DNA of 64,000 nucleotides. It comes from Physcia stellaris (taxonomy: Eukaryota > Ascomycota > Lecanoromycetes > Caliciales > Physciaceae). How positions within the stretch are numbered: the first letter of the stretch is position 1; each line of letters begins with the position of its first letter. The stretch spans positions 62,001 through 126,000 of the forward strand of contig JABSSW010000045.1 of the NCBI GenBank assembly GCA_018902385.1, written 5' to 3'. Positions 23,726 to 37,028 of the stretch are shown here, in pieces. The notes under the pieces were generated by a model. That model was not told the DNA's origin, made no database searches, and saw nothing but the letters and a program-made list of their open reading frames with translations. Position numbers and translations under genes: made by a program.

Positions 23726-25805
23726 TTAAACAGAGGTCATCCTTCCAGTCGTTCGCCCTCGCGGCCTTAATTTTATTACAGTCTCCAGTTCTTTGAGCAT
23801 GTTTGTGTTGGTGGCAGCCTTCCCCTTGTTCAGCGCCGATCTTACTCTGTCTTCTTTCATTTTAGCGATTCTCTCCTCTCTAGTCAATAGGCTCCTTTGT
23901 GGCGGAAGAGCAACTGCTTCAAAGACTTCTTCACCCGAGCTGCTGGTGTTGGTGCTCGAGCGTGATCGTGACGATCTCGGGAACCCGTTTAGTGCTTTGA
24001 GAGCGTCGGGAGAGTTTTCTCCCACAGCCGTCAGTCCTCCAAGGCTTAGTGTTGGAGACATTGGAGCCAACAAACCTGTTGATGATAGGGACGTTCGATG
24101 GTCGTTCTTGTCAATGCTCGCAGCAAGCGCTGTACGGCCTTCTTCCCATTCTTGCATCAGGATTTTCAGGTCCGATCCGATAGAGTCGTATTGCACCAAG
24201 AGGTTGGCACCAAACTCCGATATTTCGTTTGTTTCATCTAATACTCTTTCGGACTCATCCCGTAGGAGGTGCATTTTGGCTTGGAGGCCCCGGATACCCT
24301 GTGAAAGGGAGCTCAATTTCCTCATTTGAGCTCTCATACGCTCTCGCCCGGGTGTCAGCGGAATTCTCGGCGTTGGAGGAACAGGGAAAGCTGTCAGAGT
24401 CATAATTAGCATTATGAGTTCGTAGCAGTGGCACCATGGTGGTGACTTGCCTTCTTCTTCGGAAAGGGTGTTTGCAATGCTGCTTGCCATTCGGTTCGTT
24501 GTGGATGCCAGGCTGATCATGGATTCGGTGGCGGCTGTCCATACAGGAAAGTCCGACCTTCTACCGTCGGCATGGAGAGCTAGAAGGCTGCATAAGTAAA
24601 GCTTTCTTCTTAAGTGCAGGCCTTGAAGTCCTGATTTCAGAGCTTTCAGGGTGTCCATATCATCATCATCATCGTGAATATCTGGAGGAATGACTGCGTC
24701 TGCTTCCTGCATCTCTGACTGACTGATTTCATATAAGTCATAATATCTTTCGAGGTCGACGTTTACTGTCAAGTCCTTCAGAATGTCGTGCTCTTGACGA
24801 TATAACGATAGCAACGGAGTTAGCGTGTCTCTTATGGCTTGCCGTAAACGCGCACATTTCCTTGTCTGACTCTTCTCCTCTAGGCGGCTGATTGGGGGCA
24901 GGGGAGCGCTTCTTCCTAATGATTAACTTTGTTCCAGATATTTGCAGATGTATACATACATTCGGTAGCCTCGCGTTACCAGCTCTACTTCCTGTATTAA
25001 GGCTATTGCAGAAGATGCCGTTGTGTTGAAATTTTGTGCACTTGTGACTAGTATTGATGCATTGTGTATTGCTTGGTTTCGCACATACTTCAACCATTGT
25101 CGCTGGGCGAAGAAATAGCTACAGGTGGTAAAAGCAGTCAATACGGCTATATAAAGCAGCACGCTCCTGGTATCTGTGTCTTCGATATTTAACGTTCGTA
25201 CCCAGTGGGCAACCCATGCGAGGACGAAGGCCGTCAAGCCTGTAAGGGATATTCCAAAAGGGCTCAATTGGAGAGTTGGTGTCTCAGAAGTATTGTTATT
25301 AGCTGTGGCCAGCGACACCGAATGTTGGTAGGTGCCCAGGTTTGGACGCTCTCCCAAGAGTTGCGATGCGACTATTATATATCGGAATTGCTCGAGGAAG
25401 CTTGTACTATCGGCCCAGCCGAGTTTCGATGTGACCACTCTCTATGTTCGTAGCAGGAATCAGCAGATTGAATTCGGTAACGACCCGTCTTTCCCTTACC
25501 AAGACAGTATCATGAAAGTGAGCCACAGTGTCGTTGAGGGATTGACCCTCCACTTTCAGGAGTTGAGGAGGTCGTCTTCGAAATTTATTAAGTCTTTTAG
25601 AAGGAACACAAGGTACAAAGGAATGTTGTAAATTGGTAGGAGTCGTTTCGTTGCCAGAAATTCTGGGCCACTGAGCCTCCGCTTTGCCCTCGCCTTCACC
25701 TTCCCACAGCGTAAATCAGCTTCGATCAAGGAATGACGACGCGTAAAACAGTCTACCTTCAAGATATTGCGCGAGCGGAGAGTCATCGAACACGAGTGAT
25801 TCCAT
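23726..25805 (-). CDS. Vezatin/myosin-binding domain protein (Inp2-like, peroxisomal)
   Basis: Probably a peroxisomal membrane protein that binds myosin, as Inp2 does when peroxisomes move. About 618 residues from exons 25757-25805, 25500-25699, 25441-24960, 24911-24451 and 24390-23726. Conserved stretches: start MESLVFDDSPLAQYLE, then RPPQLLKVEGQSLNDTVAHF, two membrane segments (LSPFGISLTGLTAFVLAWVAH and SVLLYIAVLTAFTTCSYFF), ISRLEEKSQTRKCARLRQAI and TPGRERMRAQMRKLSSLSQG. The 24391-24450 interval is best read as a 60-nt GC-AG intron (donor GCAAGT, branch GCTAAT); it is in frame, so retention would give 638 residues. The exon-4 acceptor has two in-frame options. C-terminus is Ser-rich and basic. 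Family assignment from memory of fungal proteins with this domain. Confidence 0.75.
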
Positions 25806-27505
25806 AGCGACGGAGCGGCGCGAGATGCAACATCTGCACAGCCTGGTATTGCAAAACTGACTCTGTCTCAATTAGGCCGGAGCGGCGCAGAATCTCAGTA
25901 GAGTGAAAAGTTTGTTTCGCACTGATACTCTGGTGATGAATCCCAACGTACAAAAGGGTGAAGGCATGTTTCGACGACTTGGGCCAGGGGCTGTTTCAAT
26001 TTCAAAGTGGACGCGTCCGTAAACTTTTGCCGAGGAGCAAAGAAGGCTGTACGGAGTACGGGTAGGACATGGGCAACATTGACCCTTTATGTGGACTGGA
26101 GACTTCAGTAATGTTATTCTCCACTGTGGATGGGTACCAGTGTTGACGGAACCCAGTTGTATGTACTTCCAACGTCAAACCAAACTTTGCGTTTCAGTTT
26201 CTGCAGATACACGCTACTACTTCTAGGATCAAACTGCATATGATTGCGCAGGAGCATGCCGACGCGGCGATGCTTCTACTCTATTGGGCTTGCAAACGCC
26301 TCCGAACGCGATTGCATATGAGAATCTCGTGGTATTATGTCACGTTTCCGCTCTGAGTTTCGTAGATGTTCACTGTCCAGAACTCACATCTACGGAATTG
26401 CGCTACTGCGCCGTCGTAACTCGACCTGTGTCCGTCCCTGAACCATGGCAAATAATAATGATGATAACAAGAGAAGCATGGTCAATTGCAGCACGTTGAC
26501 AAGCGAAGTTGTTCATCTCCCCTGTGATCATGGTTGCTGAGGTGCTGTGTTGTGGACAGAAGGAACCTCAAGGGGTTCTCTCCGGGTATCAAGGTGGAAT
26601 ATCCAATACCAATCCAGGTGTGAAACACCATCCCCGGACTCGTACTATCCTAGGTTATCGGCAGAACAACAAATATAACGGTGATCATTCACACTACCTA
26701 GATCTATATGTATATGAAAGGACCGCAGGCGAATCACGTGATCTTCTCCCACCCGTGGATGCGAAGCCGCTTGATAAAGCAGTGGGTGGGACACTTGGGC
26801 ATAAGCTTTTAAGCCGCATCGTGTACCTGCCGTAGATCGTCATTGCCGTCGAGCTCTCGCGGAGACGGTCTGGGGAGTATTTGTCGCGCCGATTGGGATT
26901 CCATTGGGCATGATGGAGTGATGACAGAAACAGCGGGTGACAGTTCGATTGAGGAAACAGCAAACTCATACTGCCTTAAGAATTCATACATGCCGCTTGG
27001 TATCGAAGCCTATGGTCACCAAGGCAGCATCCAAGTGAGATGTCAGTGCTTCAGAAGTCTGTGCTTGTCCCTCAGATACAATGAGCCGTGATTGGTCGGG
27101 ACACGCGAGCCTTTCGAGGGTAGCACCACTAAGCGGACACCAAGCCATATCCATACTAGCCTATCTTACTCTCCAGGCGCGCCCTCTTGGTCCCGTCCTC
27201 TCCCCAGATCGCCTTCATTCATCAGCACTGTTATTGTGGCCTTCACTTCGCCCATTTGCACTTTATGTGTTATGCCCGACACGTTCATTGTTTCTACCAG
27301 TACTTACCACACCGGTGACTTTGACTCTCCATTCACCTAATCTCGAACCTAGCCTCGATCATGTCGCACCTTGCAGGCTTCGAAATGTTATAGTAGGACT
27401 TGTATACTATCATTCCCGTATCACCTGCCGTTCACCTTCTGCAAAAAAGACCTTGATCTTTTGCGCTTTTCGCACCTGCTATTGTGCGCAGAGCTCTAGA
27501 CCGCT
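25806..27505. other. Intergenic, no gene recognised
   Basis: A 1.7-kb gap between two diverging genes. Open frames are short and without motif. GTACGGAGTAC at about 26049 repeats the word seen near 23223. The part after about 27080 is pyrimidine-rich and is probably the 5' leader and promoter of the AAA-ATPase gene; the 195-codon frame at 27081-27668 is rich in Leu, Pro and Arg in the way pyrimidine-rich leaders often are. Confidence 0.45.
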
Positions 27506-30500
27506 ATGCCGAACAGAGCCAAACGCAAGGCCCCAGAGTTTGACCCAACCAAATCTGACTCCGACGATTCGACCTACGGCGCTTCGGCCTCTAAACAAAC
27601 CAGATCAAAACCCCACGAACCCAACGAGGCAAGCCGGCGCGCAAGCGGCAACGCAGGCATTCGGATGACGAATCCGAGGATGTTAGTGAAGCGAGCGAAC
27701 TAAGTGCTGAATCGGTGTCGGAAATCGAAGAGGAAGAGCCAGAAATAGACGAGAGAACTGGCCGCCCAAAACGAAAAGCGGCAAAGCAAAGAGTCCGGTA
27801 CGAGGAAAGTGATGATGAGGATTTTCCGGAGGACTACGGGGTCGAGAGAGCTGTTACGCCAAAAAGCAAGCGTTCAAATAGGTCACTCGTGGTAAAGTTG
27901 AATATACGAACACCGCAAGCAACACCAGCCCCGGCAACTAGGAGGGGTACTAGAGCTCGGAGTGGCAGCGTCAACGCAGGGCCGCCTTCTTTGGAGGCGA
28001 TCCCAACAAGACGGAGCAGCCGCATAGCTCGCGATGAGACAGAGGAGATCGTGGCTTTGACCACTTCAGGCCGGCATGAGGATATCGTAAGGCCGGGAAC
28101 TAAAAGCCCTGAGGCTGGCGAGAGAGCTAGGAAGGGTGGCAAAGGTCTCAAATCATTGCCAACGAGTGTTTTATACGAAGAAGATGAGAGCTTTGGGCAG
28201 ACCAGAGTTTCCATCGCGGACAGCATCCAGGCCGAGGTAGCAGCGAGTCGCGATGATGTTGAAGACATGGCAGACATCAAGTCTGACATTGGTGACAATG
28301 CTGGAGAAGAGACATTATTATTCGGTGGCCGAGGATTCGATGATGTTGCAGTCATACCTGAGTCTGGCGATGAGGGCAATCAGGGAGAAGAAGTGGACGA
28401 GGATGAGGATGAGGACCCTATTAGTCAACCAGGTCGAGCAACCAGGCGAAGCGAATTTAGAGTCGCTGAGACCAGTCCCAGCGAGGGACACAGTCCCCCT
28501 AGTAGCCAGCCGCAGCGTCGACGCAATCTTCGCACTACTCGCAAGCAACGTAGGGTCCGTAAGTCTCAACGAAGCGGCAACCAGGAAAGCAGTGACTTTG
28601 AGCCTGGACTTGACGAGGGCGGGGAAGAAGACGTGTCAGACTCCGATAATTCCTCAAGTTCACCCCAGAAAGGGAGCCAAAACGATGACGATGATAGCAG
28701 TCCTCGCGGTCGGGCTACCCGTACCGGTAAAGGCAGGTCTATAAGCCGTCGTGCTGCAGCATCGAACGAACATGACAATGGAGAGGAGGCCTTCGAAATC
28801 CAGGAAGAGCTGGAAGACCTCCGTGGTAAACGACCACGGCGTACCGCTAGAGCACAGATCCTCTTTGATGAGAAGCCCAAAACTCGAGCAAGAAAACCAG
28901 TGGATTACCGCATTTTGCGTCCTGATTTAGCAATACCAATGGAAGAAGATGGGTCGCCATCAGCAACAACGCCTTCGCGAAGAGCTAGGGGTGGAGGTGG
29001 AGTATGGCAAAGGAGTCTGTACTCAACCTATGGGCCTTTCGGCGGCGGCGGTGGACCTGTGCCCGTCTTCGGTGGTCCTGGCGGAATTGGCGCAGCTGCT
29101 GGCGCAGATTCGGATAGTAGTGATGACGATACGAGCTATAGACCCCGTGTGCCTGGCATCGGCGGGACCCTTGGCATGACACCTACAACGGGTGTTCCTC
29201 CAGGCTTCGGTCTTTTCAATGCAGCACAAACACATGGTGCTGATCCTCTTCAAGGAACTACGCCTGCTCCAAATGTCGGCAAAATCAAGGACAAAGCTCT
29301 CTTAGCTGATGCCGATCCTCTCGGGGTTGACCAGAATGTCAATTTCGACAGTGTGGGCGGACTGCAAGGGCAAATTGATCAATTGAAAGAAATGGTCGCT
29401 CTTCCTCTGCTGTATCCGGAAATTTTCCAGCGTTTTCATGTAACGCCTCCACGTGGAGTGCTGTTTCATGGTCCTCCCGGCACAGGCAAGACTTTGCTCG
29501 CTCGGGCTTTGGCCTCGAGCGTCAGTACGGAAGGAAGAAAGGTTACATTTTATATGAGAAAGGGTGCTGACGCCTTGAGTAAATGGGTGGGTGAGGCTGA
29601 GAGACAATTAAGACTTTTGTTCGATGAAGCTCGGAAAACACAGCCTAGTATCATCTTCTTCGATGAGATAGACGGTGGGGCCTTGTTGCTGACTGATCTA
29701 TGTGTTTTGCCTGCTAACGTGTTCAAAGGTCTCGCACCTGTAAGGTCAAGTAAACAAGAACAGATACACTCTTCGATTGTTTCTACGTTGTTGGCGCTGA
29801 TGGACGGTATGGACGGTCGAGGCCAAGTGATAGTAATAGGGGCAACGAATCGGCCAGATTCTGTTGACCCTGCACTTCGTCGCCCTGGGAGATTCGACCG
29901 GGAGTTTTACTTTCCGTTACCCAATGTTGAAGCCAGAAGAGCTATCCTGGACATTCACACTAAAGGCTGGGACCCTCCCTTATCCTCGAATTTCAAAGAC
30001 GAGATAGCCTTAATTACTAAAGGGTACGGTGGAGCCGATCTCCGAGCACTCTGCACTGAGGCAGCCTTAAACGCAGTGCAGCGGAGGTATCCTCAAATAT
30101 ATAAATCAAACGAAAAGCTACTTATCTATCCGGATACCATTAATGTCACAGCGAAAGACTTCATGATATCTGTCAAGAAGATGGTTCCGTCGTCCGAGAG
30201 ATCCGCCTCCTCTGGCGCTGCAGCTTTACCTGTACACATTGAACCCCTATTGAGGACACCTCTGGAAGAGATAAAAGTGAGAGTTGCCGATATCCTACCG
30301 CAAAAGAAACGACTCACCGCGTTAGAAGAGGCGGAGTTCGAGGACGCTGAGAACGATAGGGGCATACATACGGAGCGCATGCAACAAGAATTCGAGCGGT
30401 CCCGCGTCTTTCGACCCAGATTACTGGTCAAGGGTATTCCTGGAATGGGTCAGCAGTATCTTGCCGCAGCACTTTTGAATCACTTCGAGGGACTGCATGT

Positions 30501-32695
30501 CCAAGCCTTTGATCTACCTACACTTCTAAGTGACTCTGGTCGCTCTCCTGAAGCAGCAGTTGTACAGCTCTTTACTGAGGTTCGTCGGCATAAACCTAGT
30601 GTGATTTATATACCTAACGTTGACGTTTGGTATCAAATCGTTGGCGATCAAGTTATTAGCACATTCACGGGACTGCTCAGGACACTCGCACCCACAGACC
30701 CAATTTTGGTGCTTGGCGTACTCGAAAATGAGGAGGAGGAGATTGACCAAGTGATGATCAAGAAGTTATTTGGCTATTCTTCAAAAAATCAATACGCAGT
30801 CCAGCGTCCACAGCACCAATCGCGATACGAATTTTTCAGACCAGTAGCAGAATACCTCAATACATCACCAGCTGATTTCCCCGAACCTTCGAATCGCAAG
30901 AAGCGCAAGTTCGAACAATTGACGCTAGCTCCGCCGGAGCCCTCCAAGCCAGTCGAGCCATCGAAAGCGGAGATCAAAGCCCAAAAGAAGCGAGACCGGC
31001 AATTGCTCAATGTCTTGAAGCTTCGTATACAGCCCATCATGGATCAAATCAAGCAGAAACATAAAAAATTCAGGAGTGGTATAATTGATGAAAGCCAAAT
31101 CCGATACCTGTACGAAGAGGAGGATCCGTCTATTCTTACGACAGATCTCCCTCATGACGAACGACGTGAAGAGGAGTATCGCCCATACGAAAAAGGGACG
31201 GACAGCCACGGGGAGCCAGGTCTCATTGAACAGGCGACAGGTAAATTCTTCTATAATCTTGAAACAGTTACTATTGAGAAGCGGTTGTCCAATGGTTACT
31301 ACAAAAGACCAAAAGACTTCCTTGCGGACATTAAGAAGTTGGCAAAAGATGCAAAGGCAAGCGGAGACCCGGATCGGCTTCTGAAGGCGAACGAGCTTCA
31401 AGCCAATGTAGAAGTCGATATAGGCGCCATGGAGATGGAAACGGCTTTCGTCGCTGACTTAGAGCTCGTGTGGTCGCGAGAAATGAAGCGTGAGAGGGAA
31501 ATGATAGAAAAAGCTAAGCAGATAGCTGAGGCCGAGGGCCGCACGCTCGCCATCATGCCGCCTAACGGTTCACTTGAAGACGGCGAGCAAACCACAGAGC
31601 AGTCGTCAGGCCCAATCGTGCTTGGTCAGCCTATTGCCAATGGAGTGTCACATCATCCACATACACCATCCGAGCCTTCCCAGCCAAGTGTTCTGACCAA
31701 TGGATACTCGTACAACCTTTCTGATCTAAGTGATCTTCAAAATCAACCGCACAGTAACGGCACCTCAAACCCATCTGGATTTGAAATTGATGTTAGTATG
31801 AGCACGAGTCAGAATACATCGTCTGGAAAGGATACTCAGAGCAGCTCCTTCGGACAATCTGCGCAGACTCGACCCTTCCATGACACCACTGGTGGCCCTG
31901 CATCCCTAGAACAACGAAAATCATATCCAGGAAGCTTATCGCAACGGAGTGCGATTACGCCTATGGCTGAAGGCTCTAATCCGAATGATTACACTAACTA
32001 CGCCTCGACCACTTCTTCCGACAAGAAAGCTTCAGGATCCTCTGGTCCTTTCAACACTCAGGGCAATACGGAGGGCAACAACACTCAGGGCAATACCCAG
32101 GGTAACACCCAAGGCAACACGCAGAATTCTAATTCCCTATCGCAGGGCTCGGGAAGCTCACAAGGCCGGCCTGAGGGGCCCGATTTTTCAATGATTCCAG
32201 AGGCTGGAGTTTCACACTCACAGATGCCTGAAACTCAAAGTAAGTCTAATCAACTTCTTGTGGCAATCCACGGTTGTTTACTTACGTCTAGTCCTAGACT
32301 CCCAGTCATCCGGCTCTTCGTCATCTCAGTCCAGCAATAATTCCCAGCCACCTTTGTCTCAGCCACCACCCATTCCCCAATTCCATCGGCCTTCTAACAT
32401 CAATGCGCTCCTGAACAACGATGAAGACTCATCACCACCACAGCCCCGACTTTTCGTCGACGCGAAGCTTACAAACCAGTTGCACGAGAGTATAGCAAAG
32501 CGCACAAGTGGATGCAGCGTAGAACAGCTGGAACAGATCTATTCAGCATTGATGGCTAGCATATGGAGAACCAGAGGTGAATGGAACAGGGTCAGGGTAA
32601 CAAGGGATCTTGGGGGTGTATTAGAAGACGTTCTTGTGGACATGAGGCAGTGTCAGGACTTTGCAGCAACCAGCATGGAAGAAGGGATATTTTGA
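27506..32695 (+). CDS. yta7: ATAD2/Yta7/Abo1-type AAA-ATPase chromatin protein
   Basis: A nucleosome/histone H3-H4 handling AAA protein with degenerate bromodomain. About 1694 residues if a frame slip near 27611 is repaired. Introns 29675-29728 (54 nt, in frame) and 32240-32291 (52 nt). Layout: acidic, Arg-rich disordered N-terminus; AAA1 with PRGVLFHGPPGTGKTLLARA (Walker A) and PSIIFFDEIDG (Walker B), then GATNRPDSVDPALRRPGRFDRE; inactive AAA2 with GIPGMGQQYL in place of a Walker A lysine; bromodomain-like region about 31000-31500; Gln/Ser/Asn-rich tail with GNTQ repeats. The first exon (ATG 27506) reads in another frame from the rest; no GT-AG pair links them, but one extra C in the CCCC at 27611-27614 would. 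So either an assembly error or a real lesion. Confidence 0.9.
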
Positions 32696-33090
32696 GGTCG
32701 AGACGGTAGGGCTGGAATGGAGTAAGGTTTTGTATCCTTTGACAGGTGAATTCGTGAGAATGGGCGCGGTCAGGCCTTCGTCTGTCATTCAATGTTAGAT
32801 CCCCGGAAGGATTATGCGCAGCATTTGATCATCAATGATCATTCCATGTATAGCGAACCGCACATTAGCTGGTTCAGCCGACTGAAATATATATGACTCT
32901 TTCACACCAGTTAGTATTATCCAGATCTGTTACATGTCATAGCTATCGATTTCTCGTATGCTACATGGTTCCAATCACTGCTGTTAGCGTCGTAAGGCGG
33001 AGAAGGTTGATTGGATAGCACCAACGTTGACAGAACGAATCGTGAAATCCCACTGATTTCCACCTTGTTCGATTAATGCAGGATACCGCT
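32696..33090. other. Intergenic between Yta7 and Pho13-type genes
   Basis: About 395 bp. Holds the 3' end of the AAA-ATPase transcript and the promoter of the phosphatase gene. No further gene or repeat seen. Confidence 0.5.
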
Positions 33091-34449
33091 ATGTCTCTAG
33101 TGCCTAACTACCTCACCGGAGATCGAAGAAGGATACAAAGCTTTCTTGACAGGTTTGATGTAGGTAATTAGTCTCCTACTGTCCTTTCTTCGTTCAGCTA
33201 CTTTTGTTTCTAAAGTCTGCTACCTGTAACCGCAATTGTGAGCAGGGTTTCTGCATCCCTTTCTTCTATTGTGAACATGATTAGCCTGAGGGGTCTTCAC
33301 GCTGAACACGGCCTAGACTTTTTTGTTTGATTGCGATGGTACGTTGGTCAAAGGCCTTTAGCATGCCATTGCTCCCTCAGCCTAAGATCTCCAATCCTAT
33401 GCAAACGTGTCGAGGACAACTCAGACATGCTAAGGAAGTTACAAGGACAGGGGTTCTATGGTCAGGAGAGCATGTTTTCGAGGGCACCGTCGAGACCTTG
33501 GAAATGCTTCGAGGCAAAGGTACTCTACCTTTCGCTGTGGCTTCTTTCCCGCGGTCCAGTCTGAGTTTCGGACAGGAAAACAGGTCGTCTTTGTAACGAA
33601 CAATAGCACAAAGTCTCGCGCCGACTATCAGAACAAGCTGAAGAGTATGGGTATCCCCGCCGAAATTGTAAGTCTATTGCCTCGAAATTCTTGACCCTAT
33701 TTACCACTCAAACCATCCAAACGCACCTAGTCGAAGACTATCTTGCATCGATCCATCTATTCATGACTTTACTACTTTAGGAAGAAGTCTTTGGCTCCTC
33801 CTACAGCGCCGCAATCTACATATCCCGTATCCTGTCCCTCCCGTCCGACAAAAACACCGTCTTCGTCCTTGGCGAATCTGGCATTGAAACCGAGCTACGG
33901 TCCGAGAACATTCCTTTCGTCGGCGGCACAGACCCTTCCCTGAACCGCCCACCGAAGCCCGAGGACTACACCTCCATCGCGTCAGGCGCTGCTCTCGATC
34001 CCTCTGTTGGTGTGGTACTATGCGGCCTTGATTTCCACCTCAGTTATCTTAAGCTTATGTATGCGTTCCATTACCTGCAGCGCGGTGCTGTCTTCCTTGC
34101 TACCAATTTGGACCGCACACTCCCTTCTGCTAATGCTCTGTTTCCTGGTGCTGGGGCCTGCTCAGCGCCTTTGGCGGCGATGATGGGAAGGGAGCCGCTC
34201 GCGCTGGGAAAACCAAGCCAGGCTATGATGGCGGCCATTCAAGGGAAATTTAAGCTCGACCGAACGAGGACCTGTATGGTCGGTGATAGGCTCGACACTG
34301 ATATCAAATTTGGTATCGAAGGGGGACTTGGAGGTACCTTGGCTGTTTTGACAGGCGTTAGTAAAAAGGAGGAATGGGAGGGGGAAGGCAATGTGATTCG
34401 CCCGGCAGCTTATGTGGATCAGCTGGGTGACTTAAATCTAGAGAAGTAG
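33091..34449 (+). CDS. pho13: HAD phosphatase, Pho13/phosphoglycolate phosphatase type
   Basis: A 306-residue 4-nitrophenylphosphatase-family enzyme, now thought to clear side products such as 2-phosphoglycolate, 4-phosphoerythronate and 2-phospholactate. Exons: 33091-33159, 33317-33338, 33451-33519, 33576-33667 and 33781-34449. The 22-nt second exon carries the nucleophile motif FLFDCDG, joined to VLWSGEHVFEGTVE. Motif II is VFVTNNSTKSR, and the C2 cap contains VVLCGLDFHLSYLKLMYA. The metal motif MVGDRLDTDIKFG is near the end. Length and all motifs match the family. Cytosolic. Convergent with the aminopeptidase gene, 122 bp apart. Confidence 0.93.
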
Positions 34450-34571
34450 AGCGATTGCTTCTTTCTTGAGTTGCTGCGATGATAATATCCCGATTACGTG
34501 GGCAGATTGCAATCATTCAGACAACCTTGCTCTGGAATTTCCCCCGATACTATATTGCGATATTTATATGG

Positions 34572-36409
34572 CTAGTCTATCATTATATTCCGCTCTAGCT
34601 CGGAGTAATGTTCAAAGAAGCTCTCAAAGAGCTTAATTGCGTAATCTACGTCGTACAGGCCTCCGGTTTCTCTGATACTGTGCATACTTAATTGGGCGTT
34701 CCCAAGGTCGAGGGTCCTTGTTCCGAGCCCGGCGGAGAGCATTGGACCAATGGTGCTTCCACAGCTCGAGTCATTACGAACAACGAACATCTGCAGGGGC
34801 ACTTCGGCTCGACGAGCAGCTTCTTGAAGCAATACGATACCAGGTGAGTTGGTCGCATAACGTGCGTTGGCGTTGATTTTAATTACTGTCCCTTTGTTCA
34901 TTTCTGGCTTATGGTCTGGCTCGTATTTCCCAGAGTAATTAGGATTCACTGAGTGGGCCATATCCGCAGAGATGAGAAAAGAGGACGCAAGGCTTTGCTC
35001 GTAGTAAGTGTTGTTTGGCTGGTGATCGTTCAATCCAAGCACAGAAAGCCGACGGAGAACACTTGGTAGGAAATTGGAGTCCGCACCCTGAGCGGTATTG
35101 CTACCAATTTCTTCATGATCGAAAAGGGAGATGAGTCGCATGGTGGAGTCATCGTTGAGTGAGGTTGGAGAGCTAACAGAACTAATGAGAGCCATAGTAC
35201 TGCAATAGGACATTTCGAGGTTGTCGAGGCGGGATGAATAAATGAGCTCGTCGTTAAGACCGCCAACGCAAGATTTCTGAGTGTCGTACAACACCATTTC
35301 AAAGTCCACTATATTTTCAGGCTCTACACCAGCTTCTCCGGCAATGAGCTCAACGACATACGGATGATGTCTTTCCATCGGTGTTTTGAGTGGGTGAAAA
35401 GGTGCGCTTTCGATTTCTGGTGTTGCCATGTCAGTTTTCCTGTCCAGTTGTTCGTGGCCATTTAGATCCGCTGGCCTAGTTCCGTTCTTTCTTTCCTGGC
35501 GCTTAAGCTCCGCCGCCACGAGGCCAGCGATCGGCAATAGCTGAGTCTCCTTATTGAAGGAGAAAGTTTCTTGGCGGTCGAGGTGAATGGCAAGTGTGGG
35601 GATTCGAAGTACTAAATGAACGTCAGAAGAATTTCTGGACGAAGTACAGGATAAGACACACTTGGTCGCTCAATACTCACTAGCTTTTGCACGAAAGAAC
35701 CTTGGTTGTCTTTTACCATGACTCTACCTGCTGTGCTGAGGTCTCTATCAAACCACGTGTGCCACAGTCCGCCTCCGTAGGTCTCCACGCCAACTTGTAT
35801 AAAGCCTTCGCTTTGTTTTTTACTGACTGGTTTAATGCGAAGCGTTGGGGAATCGGTACTGTTCGCGATCTGGACGTCAGCGTCTCCACTGGCGAGGGGC
35901 AAGGCACATCTTTTGCGTAGACCAGTCCTACGACCTGTCTAACAGCTCCAGATTGAGCTCTGATATGGAACAAAACGCCTCGAAAAGGCTTACTGGGCGC
36001 CTATCATGGCTATTGGGTTGCCAGGCTACACTTCTTTAGCAATGTTGTCTCCTCTGCTTTAGGCCCGGTAAATGGACCCACCCGCCATTTCTTGCCCACT
36101 GCAAAGGCTAAGATTGTAGAGGTATTGCGAGTCAGACAGTATTTGCCACCAGGCCTGCACGTCGAAGACCATGCATCACGTTCCTACTGAGTCAATCAGA
36201 CCAGTAGCGGCAGATCGTGAGCACCTCATCCTTACCTTGATCTCATTGAATCCAGCTCGAATAAGCCTTTGCTTAACGGAGTCGACAGCGTGGAATGCTA
36301 AGCACGCTCAGTCCGCAAGACGCCAAACGGTGTTCTTCCTCTCCTTACGCGTAGGTGAAGCGTTGATGAAAGAAATCAGGTCGTGCCCAGGCTCAACAGA
36401 TGCTTCCAT
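34572..36409 (-). CDS. Aspartyl aminopeptidase (peptidase family M18)
   Basis: Removes N-terminal Asp/Glu residues; cytosolic and, in yeast (Ape4), delivered to the vacuole. 497 residues from six exons: 36349-36409, 36236-36297, 36082-36183, 35994-36025, 35662-35858 and 34572-35611. Conserved path: FINASPTPFHAVDSVKQRL, CLTRNTSTILAFAVG, PGNPIAMIGAHTDSPTLRIK (zinc His and Asp), VGVETYGGGLWHTWFDRDL, ILRIPTLAIHLDR, LFDHEEIGSNTAQGADS (catalytic Glu pair) and SADMAHSVNPN (Asp and His). C-terminal NDSSCGSTIGPML and SMHSIRE complete the dinuclear site. Every junction restores family sequence. The donor at 35661 (GTGTGT) is unusual but gives the conserved ERPILRIP. A 619-bp divergent spacer separates it from Cdh1. 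Confidence 0.94.
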
Positions 36410-37028
36410 AGTCGTGTACCTAGATGCAACAGACGAGTATCGATTCAAGCTAATGGCCTTGAGGCTCAACGGTTGTCTCCACAGCACATTGAAGAGGTTG
36501 ATTCCTGGGATTCCTGGACGCGCATCGCCAATCATCAGACGTTGATGGATAATTCTGAAACATTCATCGTGCCGTGCGGAGAAGGGTTCAATTGCTTACG
36601 TGAGCAGCTTCTCTCTCACTAACAGCATGTTTTGATTTCAATCGTGAAGCGCGTAGCCAGTGTTCGCAATCAGTCCAGCAATCATGTCCTATCTCGACGA
36701 CCGATTCACCGTGCGAATTCCACATTGCTTTCCCTCGCAATGCCATCAATCCAGAAGCGACACATCGTTGTGACTTGTCGAGACCGACTTTGGGCCTAAT
36801 TGTGATAGCCGAATACTCAACCCCCTGTGTCACTCTGTGCCTACCTCATTATTCAACAATACCAACAATAACATCAGCTTTCTAACCTCAGCTTCTCTGC
36901 CACCTTACAATATTACCAATTGGCTTTCGTGCTCTGGCATAATTCTCATTGCAACAAAGACCGCGATTCTGTGCGGAGAACACCTGAGACTTCTAGCATC
37001 CACCTTTGGTCAACGTTTCTTAGAGAGT
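36410..37028. other. Divergent promoter region between aminopeptidase and Cdh1
   Basis: No gene supported. Contains the 5' regions of both neighbours. The in-frame ORF from 36837 into the Cdh1 start is Asn/Leu-rich and not conserved, so the ATG at 37029 is preferred for Cdh1. Confidence 0.5.

Noticed and set aside
27081-27668. 195-codon plus-strand frame before Yta7
   Set aside because: Composition of a pyrimidine-rich leader, no family signature, overlaps the Yta7 first exon in another frame.
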